A stretch of DNA of 64,000 nucleotides from Neoarius graeffei (taxonomy: Eukaryota; Chordata; Actinopteri; Siluriformes; Ariidae), in NCBI RefSeq assembly GCF_027579695.1, contig NC_083582.1, forward strand, positions 5,924,878-5,988,877, written 5' to 3'. A program made the position numbers and the translations under genes. The notes under the pieces are model-generated. The model saw only the letters and a list, made by a program, of their open reading frames with translations, ran no database searches and was not told where the DNA came from. Every line of letters begins with the position of its first letter. Within the stretch, counting starts at the first letter, position 1. Below, in pieces: positions 23,353 to 34,159 of the stretch.

Positions 23353-23961
23353 TAATGGATGATTAGAAAACCCTTGTAGAATCATGTTAGCACAGCTGAA
23401 AACAGTTGAGCTCTTTAGAGAAGCTATAAAACTGACCTTCCTTTGAGCAGATTGAGTTTCTGGAGCATCACATTTGTGGGGTCGATTAAATGCTCAAAAT
23501 GGCCAGAAAAATGTCTCGACTATATTTTCGATTCATTTTACAACTTATGGTGGTAAATAAAAGTGTGATTTTTCATGGAAAACACAAAATTGTCTGGGTG
23601 ACCCCAAACTTTTGAACGGTAGTGTATACCAGCACCAGGTAGTAAGAAGACTTTTATTAGGTTGTGACTGGAAAAGATCATTATGATTTTCTTCTCCACT
23701 AATTTGGCTCCTGGATCAGTAACACGGTCTGTATTTAGGACAGTAAATACCAAGTTTGCTGTCATTCATAAAACAAAGGAAGCATCGATACACCATTCTG
23801 CACTGCGCTGAGCATAAAGCCTGTGTTTCCAAATCATTAACACTTAGTGTGTAAAAGTAAATAGTCATTTATTAATACAATTACTTTTAAACTTGTCCTA
23901 ATTCAGTCAGCCACACCTAGCATGCAATAAATTTGTAGTAGTTTTCAGGTAGAAGCCTATA

Positions 23962-24620
23962 GGCCCTTTTCCACTACCCTTTTTCAGCTCACTTCAGCTC
24001 GCTTCAGCTCACTTCAGCCCGACACGGCTCGCGTTTCGACTACCAAAAACCAGCACGACTCAGCTCGCTTCAGCCCTGCTTAGCCCCTAAAACTCGCACC
24101 GTTTTGGAGTGGGGCTGAAGCGAGCCGAGTGAGGCTGGGGGCGTGAGCAGACACTCCCCTGTGCACTGATTGGTGAGGAGGAGTGTCCTCACATGCCCCC
24201 ACACGCCCCGCGAGCGCGCTGGGATCTGTAAACACTGCAAACCCGGAAGAAGAATTACGAATTACGAGAATTTCTGAAGCCTTATGCGCCTCGCCTCATC
24301 TATACGCTCTTGCCAGTATCTGTCCGCGTTGTCAGTGACAACAAGCCACAGCACCAAGACCAGCAACACTAACGACTCCATGTCCTCCATGTTTATTGTT
24401 TACTATTCGGGTCGTGAGACTACCGCTTAAAAGATCACTGATGTCACTGTTTGCGCTGCTTAACGACATCACCTGATGTCCACCCAATGTGTCCACCCAC
24501 TTCCAGCCAGCACGGTTCAGCGCGGTTGTAGTCGAAATGCAACTCCAACAGCCCCGCTCAGCCCGACTCAGCACGGCACGGCTCAGCCCGACTCAGCCGC
24601 GTTTGTAGTGGAAAAGCGGC
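23962..24620. mobile_element. DNA MITE with GCTTTTCCACTAC ends
   Basis: The left end GGCCCTTTTCCACTACCC and right end, reversed, GCCGCTTTTCCACTACAAAC pair; ATA flanks both sides (23959-23961, 24621-24623). Subterminal tandem 12-mers of the CTTCAGCTC(A/G) type lie at 23986-24030, and similar GGCTCAGCCCGACTCAGC words at the right end. No transposase. Confidence 0.75.
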
Positions 24621-24623
24621 ATA

Positions 24624-25446
24624 AGTGGACTATGCACTCATCATATGAGACAAAGAGTAAATAATTATATTAACTAATAGTTTGATCAGTGGCGAACCGT
24701 TACTATTAGAGCTGGGATTTGAGCTCAGACAAAACTTAGCCAGACACTAAAAAAGCAACAGGGCAAAGGATTTTGCAAGAGATTAGCGCCAGGGAGCTCC
24801 ACTGCGTGTAGTTGTCGATGTTTATTAGTTAAGTAAGTTACATTGTTTTGGAGCTCACCATAGCTTGCAGATGTGCAGCTGAATTTTGATGACAGTGGGC
24901 TGACTCTGTTAGGTTAGTAAGGCAAACAAATCCAGCACATGCCCAGGCAGATGACTTGGTCTGTTGGGGAGGAACGGGCAACTCCAGCAATATAGCCTGT
25001 TTTTTTTTTTTTTTTTTTAAATAAATGGGTAGCATTGATAATTGTTGACTTTTAAATGCCTTTTAACAGTTTTTCCCTTTTCTCTGAAGTCCAGTGCTGG
25101 TCCCTTGTGCATTATAAGTTGTTTCCTCGCAAAAGCCCACCTTGAAAAAGGCAGCGCTATTAAGCTAGCCACATCCACCTCCTCTGCCATAGCTGCGGAC
25201 GTAACGATCTTACTTCACTGCTGCGCTGACGGTGCCGGCTCACGTTGGCCTTCGAGAAGGCCTAGGGCGATACATTTTTGGTCCCTCCCACAAGTCAAAA
25301 TCTGATTGGTTAATTAATTCATCCGTCACTTCCTACATAAACATACGCTGCCGTGGCCTTCTGTCCCGGCAGTGAAGTCCGAACCAATGAGTGAGCAGCT
25401 CTAAACTCTTCTCAGCCCAGACACAACAAACAGAACGATCTCATGC
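24624..25446. other. Repeat-like non-coding sequence, family unknown
   Basis: It contains a T run (25001-25018) and GC-rich blocks such as GCTGCGCTGACGGTGCCGGC near 25220, unlike the AT-rich surroundings. That suggests an old mobile element, but I could not find its ends. Confidence 0.35.
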
Positions 25447-25885
25447 CCCTTTTCCACCAAAGCAGTTCCAGGGCTGGTTCGGGGCCAGTGCTTAGTTTGG
25501 AACCGGGTTTTCTGTTTCCACTGACAAAGAACTGGCTCTGGGGCCAGAAAAACCGGTTCCAGGCTAGCACCAACTCTCTGCTGGGCCAGAGGAAAGAACC
25601 GCTTACGTCAGCGGGGGGGCGGAGTTGTTAAGACCAACAACAATAACAAGACCGTGAAAGATCGCCATTTTTAAGCGACGAGAAGCCACAGCTGTACAAA
25701 CGCGAAGTCATCCATTATTATTATTGTTGCTTCGATATTCGCACCAAGGTTTATGCAAACGTAGCGACGTAACTGACGTGACTTCCCTTAGCACCGCGAG
25801 CTATGGAAAAGCAAACTGGTTCTCAGCTGGCTCGCAAGTTGAACGTGTTGTGAACCAGCACTGGAACTGATTTGGTGGAAAAGGG
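25447..25885. mobile_element. DNA MITE family B, copy 1
   Basis: Ends CCCTTTTCCACCAAAGCAGT and, reversed, CCCTTTTCCACCAAATCAGT. The sequence aligns at high identity with 58141-58673. Relative to that copy it lacks the GCCCTGGCCCCGAACC block before the right end and an internal segment with GACGTAT repeats. Subterminal GGTTC/GAACC words are numerous. The target duplication is unclear. Confidence 0.82.
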
Positions 25886-28800
25886 TACTCAGTGGATAAC
25901 TCGATTGTCATGTTTTCAGGACAGTAACCCTTTGATAGAAAATGAGGCCAAATTAGAAGAGAATAATTATAATGAAATTATAAAAGAACGAAAGAAATTA
26001 AATATGACATGTTTGGGCTTCTCTGAACCCCTAGAAGGCCCTGACGGTTCCACCCGGAGTTTGATCAGTAGTCTTGTGGAAGTCCAACCAATCACACACA
26101 GCAAACAATGACAACAGCTGGTTAAAAGATATGCAGGCTCGAGTTTATTTAATGTGCCCATCAATACGCACTCATTTCTACACTTTTGCCCTCCTATCAA
26201 TGAGGGGGAAAAAAGGGCCATAAAAATTGAACACAGACTCTCTGTGCAATTTCCAAACTCTGTTGCCTAAAACATCTAAAACGGAGATTTTTCAAAACAG
26301 CAGCCATGCCAAAGAAATTACAAACTCGTCATAAATCACCTGACTCGCTCTTTTACTATTGTGCTGGTTCTGTCTTTCTTCTTTTCTGCAGCGCGTGTTC
26401 GTTGCTACTGGCTGCGAGTGTGTGTGTCAGCACTCGGGCTGCGTTATACGGACGCTGGGGGATTTGGAAGCTGCTCTGTAAACCTGCTGAGCGGGAGAAG
26501 AGAGATGGACCACGGTTTTTCGTTAAAGCAAGTCCAAAATGCTCATGCACTCTTACACCATCACCATGGGAGAGAGACTGAGGGAAAGATGAAGTGTGTG
26601 TGTGTGGGGGGGCATTTTAACAAATTTTACTAGCGGGACAATAATGTACATTTGTGACCCCAAAAACAACCTGCTCTGAACATTTCACCTAAACGAACAG
26701 CCACGCTTTCAGCCTCGTAGGACTGAAACAAACATTAGAAATCTTAAAAATTAAAAAGAAGAAAATAAGATCACCGGGACTGAACATCTGGGAACAGGCC
26801 TTATGGCCCATCATGGACCTACAGAAGTGAACATGACGACTCTGTGCATGTTCATCAGCACATGATTCGAGCCCATGATGCTGGCAGCACTGTTTATTCT
26901 TGTAGCTGTTTTTAAACCTCACACTGAATCCTGGATCAACACCGTGATGAAGTGACGCTGAAGATTCAGAGGAAGAGGCGAGTCAGCAATTACTCAAAGA
27001 TGAAAAATGGACCAGTGTCTTACTCATACGGTATTTTTGTCTTCTAAACCCATAAAAAACAGATTTGAGAGCTTTACTGCCAACAGTCAAAATGGTGGTT
27101 CTTTTGAAACAGCAGACATTTCCAGGTACCTTTTTTTAAGTTGATATTAGCTTAATGACAGATATTCGGAATCGATCCGTGTCTCATCCACTGAATCTAT
27201 ATCGCTTTTGAAATAAATAAAACTTTTTTTTTTTTCCAATTTACAGTAAGTGGACAGTCTAGACCCTGAATATTATCGTTGGTCTATAGCCTAGATTTTA
27301 GGTGCATAATTTTGACCTTTTGTCTGTTTGACGTGAATGACAGAAGTGTCCAGGTTGGTAAATTTGTTTTTGTCCACATCATCCTCCGACTATCCTTTCC
27401 TTCTTAAGTTGTGATCTTGGAAAAACCTGTGGACGCTCGTGGCCGAGCATTTCTCTACATGGATTTGAGCCAGCTTACCGTAGCACATCACCATCATCTA
27501 CCAACGACGCCAGCTTTCTGATGTCTTTCAGCTATTTTCTTGTTCAAACCCTCATTTTTCCCCCGATGGTGACCTTTGCGCGTGTGGATGAAAAGTTTTA
27601 AAAGGCCGCCTTTTAAAATATTTCATCTAAATGGGACAGAAGAAGCTTCAAAATTTGCATGCTTGCTTTACACGCAACAACCCGTGTTTTGATTTCAAAA
27701 CAGATATGAATTTGAAGAATGGTGCACAGACTACAATCACTTGGAACTTCAAGAAGTGCATGAGCTCACACGGTACCAGGTGATCTCTGAGCAGTCACAT
27801 ACCTGTTCTTACCGTCAAGGCTGAGATGACATGGCATTAAGACTGGACTTGCCCAGGACTGGAAATGTACTCGCTCATACCCACCCATTCATCTTTCCAG
27901 GAGATCAGAGAGGAGTGGTGACTGGTGTAATCTGGACAGGATGTGGAGTCATAGTTGGGAATGTCTAAGTTTAAGCATTGAAAAATTGAGACGTACCTCA
28001 GTCCTGTCCAGTCCACTACTCTCTGACGTGAAGGGTCCAAATCTGACACCTTCTCAACTTAAGAATAAAAAAAACAGCGCGAAAGAAGCACACATTGGGC
28101 GTCGCCACAAAATAAGTCCGTGTCACAAAAGTGCATTATGAGATACAGCAATTTGAAACAGGAATGCGTCAAAAACGACAGTTTTTTTTTCTAATTTTGC
28201 CATAAATACATTGATTGTTTAGTACATTTAAAAATGTATCTGCCACCAAAACAGTACACTATTATATTCCAATATTACAACCTATAAATATGACTTTTTA
28301 GGCCAAATAAATGTGTGCTATGAATTAATTTCAGTTTACACATCACAGCGTTTACAGCTGATTTTCTCCAAACTTGACTTTCTGTTAAGATGATACCTTA
28401 AACATGTTCACTAATTTCTCTGCATTGACTGCACCAAATTTAACAAATAACCCCTTATTTTAAAGATAATTAATTTTTTTTTTTGACCAACTGGACTCAT
28501 TTTGTGGTGACACGCCCCATATGATGTCATCTAAGGTACAGCTTTACAGATTAGTAGTACAGTAAGTGGGCAGGTAATGTCATATGAATTTAGTCATAAC
28601 GTGAAGATTAACATTTATTTTCACTTGTTCCAATGATTTGTGCTATACTTATTAACTTGACCAAAAAAAGTTACAAGAGAACACTTGATTTATGGCTACA
28701 TATAACTTGCTGTGATTACTATATTATTACTTTTGTAAGTAATTACTAATTGTTTCATTAGGAATGACGAAGGAAATGTGTGAAATTATTACATCTGAAT

Positions 28801-28927
28801 TAATTGTTAGGTTTATAGCGCAATGAAATTATTATAAAGTTATTTACTGGCAATTACCTTTAATGCTTGCAAGAACATTCATATTTTTGGTGTAGTTATA
28901 ATGTTTAACAGTTAATACACCATTTGA
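25886..28927. other. Large-intron sequence, about 3 kb
   Basis: No exon, element ends or RNA gene were recognised on either strand. Open frames around 25872-26111 and 26306-26633 are isolated and motif-free. Confidence 0.4.
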
Positions 28928-30287
28928 TTAACCCTCTGGGGTCTGACGGTGTTTTCTGGCACTCTAATGATTATGGTATGCTCTGATTTTGTTGTCAATT
29001 TCAACAAATCTAAGCAGTATTTTCAAAGTCATGTGACGTTTTTGTATTCAGCACAAGTTCAGCTACAATAGTAGTCTGGATGTCATAATTGTACTTAAAA
29101 AAAAAAAACAGATAAATGATGGTGTTGTAAAAAGCAGTTTTAGAACTGTGCTGGAATGTGTGAAAAAAAACATGACCTTACCCATTGTGTCGAACCGTTT
29201 TGGTCACTTGAGGTGGTTCTGTTCAGTCTTAGGAATGGATCAAACACACAAACTTAAATCTGCTCCATTGATTTGGGGTAAAGGATTGGCAGTGGGAGGG
29301 GTATTCAGTGAGAAGGGTAAAAAAAAAATTCCATTCCATGAGAAGAGTGAAAACCCCTCCTACCGCCAACTCTTAATCCCCATCAGGTCAGGTTAGGTCA
29401 TGTTTTGTTTTGTTTTTTTCCACACATTCTAACAGTTCTAAAACTGCTTTTTACAACACCTTCATTTATCTGGTATTTTACTTTATTTTGGTATTGGACT
29501 CGATTCAGTGAGTCTTGAAATTAACTCTCGCACTACAGTATTTTACTCAGTTCAGAGCCACAGTCAACTCTGTTACACAATTACTCTGTAATTTTGCTCC
29601 AACTCCAAATTTTACTCTTTAAACTCAAAATAGAGCAAAATTAACTAGTTTTGAGGAAAATACTTTTAACTCGGGGGATCGCTCAGTCATTTTTTGTGTC
29701 TCTGCACTACAGCGCACAAATCAACTGATCTGCTCATCAGAAATAGAAGAAATATTTACACTTACTCGAGTTGATCTTCGACTGGATTGAGTCAAAGTTT
29801 AAAAAAAAAACAAAAAAACTCATCATCAGCGTCGCAGTTGTCAAGCCGTCCTGAATCATCCGAAGCGCATAGAATCCGCGTGCCATCTCGCAACAGGTTT
29901 TACCTCCAAACTACGTCTGACAAATTTGATCCTGTTTACAGTCGGTGTCCCCACCGCAAAAGAGAAACCAACCGCAACCGAAAGAGTGAAAGTGATCATC
30001 ATGTCGTTACCATGGGAACAGTCTTTTATGAACGTGTAAGTGGGCGCTCAGCGCTCCGACTCTGGTGTGACTGAGGAAGGCGACAAGTTTTAGGTTTCAT
30101 CTAATTTAGGTAATTTAAAAACTATAATATTTGGCAGTGGACACATAGGAAAGTGTAAAGTTTGTCAATATGTTTATCGTACTAGTATGATTTTAAAAAA
30201 CTCCAAAGATATTTATCTAAATACATGAACTACTCATTCTAAACCTGTCTGGCTTCGCCAGCGAAGCTCTCGACCCCAAAGGGTTAA
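28928..30287. mobile_element. TTAA-flanked piggyBac-like non-autonomous element
   Basis: Element 28932-30283 (1352 bp) with TTAA duplicated on both sides. Ends CCCTCTGGGGTCTGA and, reversed, CCCTTTGGGGTCGAG. TTAA plus CCC-type ends indicates piggyBac. The interior contains an inverted pair: 29095-29170 (AAAAAGCAGTTTTAGAACTG) against 29390-29475, and AGTGGGAGGGG against CCCCTCCTACCG. No intact transposase remains. Related fragments lie at 44842-46124 and 47545-47702. Confidence 0.8.
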
Positions 30288-31934
30288 CAGTGTTCCTGCT
30301 ACATTTAAAACAGACACATCATGCATAAGTACAATTTGCTACCATACAGTAACATTACCATGCCATTATATATTTATTATGTTTTTCTTTTTGTAAAGTG
30401 CCACTTTAACAGATGGGACTCAGAAGCAGGGAATATTCAGACTCCGGTTTTTCCCTCTGGTCTTCCATTAAGTGGGAATTCCAGTTATTGCCAATATCAC
30501 CGAGTCTCTGAAACTACTACCAGGTTTCTCTCGACACCACATTCCAGGAGCTCAATGTGACTCACTGTTTTTACATTTTTTTTTAAACATGCTCACATCC
30601 TTCACTATTCAAATAAAGAAGGAAAAATGTGGAAGATACCTTCAGCAGACAGACACTCATTTTTTACTTGATGCGAGTGTTTAAAAAAACAACGCTCTGT
30701 GTTCTTTAATAATGCCAGGAAGCGTCTGTGAATGAAGTTAAGATGTTGGCTTTTGCCCATCACTTCTCCGCTGCCAAGTTGTCGTGCCAACCTGCTCCAC
30801 CCACGATCAATCTCTCCAGCTCGCACCTTTTTTTCTCATCCATTCTCTGTCCGGTTAACCCCACCTTTCATTCTGTCTTTCTCATTTTCGCCAGAATCGA
30901 CGACTCCTGGCCTTTTTTTCCCTCTATGGCCTTGTTTCCATTTTTTCCCTCCAGACTGCCTCACTTCCTCACTCATCCCACCACTTCTTTTTCTGCCGCA
31001 TCTCTCTTCAACTCTTTTGTTTCCTTTTAATCTGTCTGTAGTCATTTCCAAACTAATCGGTCTCTTATTCTTTCTACCCTTTTCTTCCCCTCGTTCCTTT
31101 GTTTCTCTCTGTCTTCCTCTCATCATGTTGGCTTTATTACAAGAGCGAAGACTGCGGTCGCGGTAATGACACTCGGGCTTATCAATAACGACTCTGAGCA
31201 CACAGAGAGAAGTCACGACCTCAGTCTCGGGACAGTTTGGACCGCATTCGGACAACAAACCACAAGGCTCTACAAGACTACAGACCCCAGAACAGTGCCC
31301 ACACGACATTTTCTGAAGATGTTTATATAAAAATGTATGTGATCTGTCACACCCAGTCAAAAACTCAACGCTGTCTGGTTTCTGTAGCTCTAAATTGTGC
31401 CGCCTTGTCCTCGTTTAATCCTGCAGAGGCCCGCTCTCGACACATTCATCTCTCCTGTCTTTAACCGTGTCGACGGCGGTGACATGTTCTGGGCTCTGGC
31501 GTTTGCTGGAAAGCACCAAGCGCAAGCAAACAGTGGCAGCATTGTGAGGGAAAGAGAAAAGAAAAGAGCAAAGGAAATTGCAGATTTGCCCTGGTGCGAA
31601 TATTGATCTCTCTGTCTCTCAGTGGCTTTTAGAATAAAGAACATGCAGGGCTTATGGGAATGAAGATTTGCTTTTAGATTTATTTAAGGAAGAATTACAG
31701 CCCTCATCCACTAAATACACATGCAGTACGTGCTCTCTGTATTGTGGGTGTCAGGACGCATTTCACTGTTAATTTGGAATTCAGGAAGGCAAAGGATCCA
31801 CAATCTTTTTAATTAACTCCTGTAATTCTGTCAATAATAACCTTTTGGCTAAAGGACCCACGCTGCTTTAGAAAGGACGAAAAGGTTTGACAGAAATTAG
31901 AGATCACTTTATGCCAGTCTGAGTCCAATCCCAG
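30288..31934. other. Large-intron sequence with a pyrimidine-rich block
   Basis: The plus strand is C/T-rich at 30830-31130, which produces the overlapping open frames seen there on both strands. No domain, splice-supported exon or element was recognised. Confidence 0.4.
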
Positions 31935-32375
31935 GCTCCTACAGCTTTTCTAACATGGACACTAAAAGGTACGGTAGGTCTCTGGCCATTCAGGCTTATT
32001 GTTGAATTTGTTAGTACGGTAGAAGCCATAGTGAAAGTCCCACCACTCTGAGCCGCACAATAAGAGCAAGGGCTCGTCAATAAATTAAGTTGCTTGTATT
32101 CATTCCAAGCTTGAAATTTTATTCAGGACATTGTAGGTTTAAAAAAAAAAAGTTCCGGCTCGTACAGCTTTTCTAACATGGACACTAAAAGGTACGGTAG
32201 GTCTCTGGCCATTCAGGCTTATTGTTGAATTTGTTAGTACGGTAGAAACCATAGTGAAAGTCCCACCACTCTGAGCTGCACAATAAGAGCAAGGGCTCGT
32301 CAATAAATTAAGTTGCTTGTATTCATTCCAAGCTTGAAATTTTATTCAGGACATTGTAGGTTTAAAAAAAAAAAA
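31935..32375 (+). repeat. Recent 225-bp tandem duplication
   Basis: Two adjacent copies start at about 31940 and 32165 (TACAGCTTTTCTAACATGGA) and end in TTGTAGGTTT plus an A run. They differ at only a few positions (AGAAGCC/AGAAACC, GAGCCGC/GAGCTGC, length of the A run), so the duplication is young. No coding content. Confidence 0.9.
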
Positions 32376-33177
32376 AGTTGCAGGGTAATATTCTGAGGAA
32401 GGAAAAAAATAACCTCAATTTCCAAGTTGTACAAGTTTTTTTTTTTTTTTTCCCATGCAAATTGATGACTTTATAATCTTGGAGAATAGCTGAGGTCTCT
32501 CCCCACCAATAAATGTACAATTTTAGTCTTAGAAATTCTGAGGGCTTCCCCCCCAGAACATTACCCCCACCCGCCTCAGGTCAGTATTATTATTATTTTA
32601 ACCCACAGTGGTCCTCATCCCTCATATGCCATTGTCAGTTCATTCTTTTTCTTTTTTAAACAAATGCATACTTAAAATTCTGCCAATATAACTGTCATTT
32701 TCAAACTTGACATTAGCGAAAAATGTCTAAAAATAGGTTGAAAATTATACAAGATTTTCACTTACAGAGATGTCATTTTGCAGTGTCTACTGTAATTGCA
32801 AATGTGTGACTTAAATCAGTAAAAAAAAAAAAAAATGGGCTGAATTGGGAGCTCTACAGTATATGGTTTATGCAAACAGGTTGCTGAATGAACAGATTTC
32901 TGATTGGAACTGAATAAGAAAACACGTTTGGTCGAAGGCTCGTTTGTCAGCTGTGGGCCTGCTGTGTCTGCGTATAGGACAAAACAGGACAGGAAATGCA
33001 TTTAAAAAAAATACAAAACTTTATGTATAGTTATTTATCTGAACCAAAAAAAGGGCTTAATTTATTCCCTCTGAAAAGCATGGGTCTCTGCTACAAAATG
33101 CAGTTTAAAGTTAACATCACCTAACAATCCCTAAATGATAAATACTGCGACACGTGTCTTAATTAAAGAAGTAACTT
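32376..33177. other. Large-intron sequence
   Basis: T run near 32437-32450 and A run at 32821-32834. Nothing else was recognised. Confidence 0.4.
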
Positions 33178-33790
33178 AAAAGCTGTACCGCCTTTTTGCA
33201 AGTGTAGGTCATGAAAAGAGTTTTCCCGACACCCAGTTATTTTTGTTTAGTGACCAAAAGCTACTGAATTCAAATCACAGACTTAGAATTTTTTAAATAG
33301 AACAATTAATGACTTTATCTCCACGTGGCACGAAATTCTCCGCTATTTTTTCCTGCTTCACCATGACCCAATACAAGATACTATGTCATGTGTCACGTGG
33401 TGGGCTTTCCCCGTTCACGCAAGGCATTGTGGGATACAAATTTGAAACAGGAGAGAAAAATGGAGGACGCGAGTGTGCGAATGAAACGTGAAAGAGCGAC
33501 TACAGTAACGGAAAGAAAGTGAGAAGAAAAAATGTTATGTTCTATACGAAGGAAAGGAAACGCAGGACCAAACTAATAAATATGGGCGCTCAGCGAGCAC
33601 CTCGGTGTGATCAGCTGTTCGTTTAGCGACAGAATGATGGAACTGTCAGTGCACGCTCAAAGGGAAACCTGTAGATGGCAGTAATGCAACACTGTGGATG
33701 CCAGCTGCCGTAAAACCCAAAAGAAGAAGAAGGTAAACCTGCGCATGCGCACACGGACTTCCTCTGTCTGCTTGACTGCATGAAGCGAGC
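33178..33790 (-). repeat. Dispersed repeat, copy 2 (inverted relative to 7056-7700)
   Basis: Reverse-complement match to 7056-7700 along its whole length, with small indels (AGAAGAAGAAGG here against CTTCTTCTTTTGGG there) and scattered substitutions. No terminal repeats or domain. The pair are about 26 kb apart in opposite orientation. Confidence 0.75.
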
Positions 33791-34054
33791 GATTTCATGC
33801 ACATTATTTGCTTTAATCCCCTCAAATTAAATAACTTCCCAGCCACAGAATGGCCTGATATTTTGTGAGATATTACAGAAATAAACAGATATCACACATT
33901 TCAGACGGAACTAAATTTCATCGATTTTATGAACTGGAAAGGCCGTCTCGCTTTACTGCATGAGGATGAACTGAAGATGAGGGATCTTGGGTCATCTCCA
34001 AAATGTTAAATCTGGCTTTTAAGATGATTAATGTGCTGAACAGTTTTCAGTACA

Positions 34055-34159
34055 TTTTGCAGTGGGGTTGCGGAGTCCGTCCCAGGAAAACTGGGCGCAA
34101 AACAGGGATAGACCCTGGATGGGACACCAGTTCGTTGCAGGATGCCGTGTGCATACACA
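34055..34159 (+). mobile_element. SINE-tail fragment
   Basis: The words GGAGTCCGTCCCAGGAAAAC and AGGGATAGACCCTGGATGGG, then ACACCAGTTCGTTGCAGG, are the common body of a fish tRNA-SINE. The head is absent. It is fused directly to the Rex1-like LINE that follows. Confidence 0.55.

Larger units (their letters stand above)
21343..23624. mobile_element. Tc1-type MITE carrying two nested insertions
   Basis: Ends CACTACCGTTCAAAAGTTTG and, reversed, CACTACCGTTCAAAAGTTTG, flanked by TA at 21341-21342 and 23625-23626. Removing the two insertions (21548-22798 and 22855-23352 plus their duplications) leaves about 528 bp that aligns nearly base for base with the uninterrupted copy at 50903-51411. It has no transposase. 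The outer element is the oldest member of the nest. Confidence 0.93.

Noticed and set aside
23067..23366. 99- and 78-codon frames rich in Arg/Gly
   Set aside because: They lie inside a Harbinger-like MITE and derive from its GC-rich interior.
30732..31360. ORFs of 144 and 174 codons on opposite strands
   Set aside because: They lie in a pyrimidine-rich block, have no domain and no splice support, and overlap each other.
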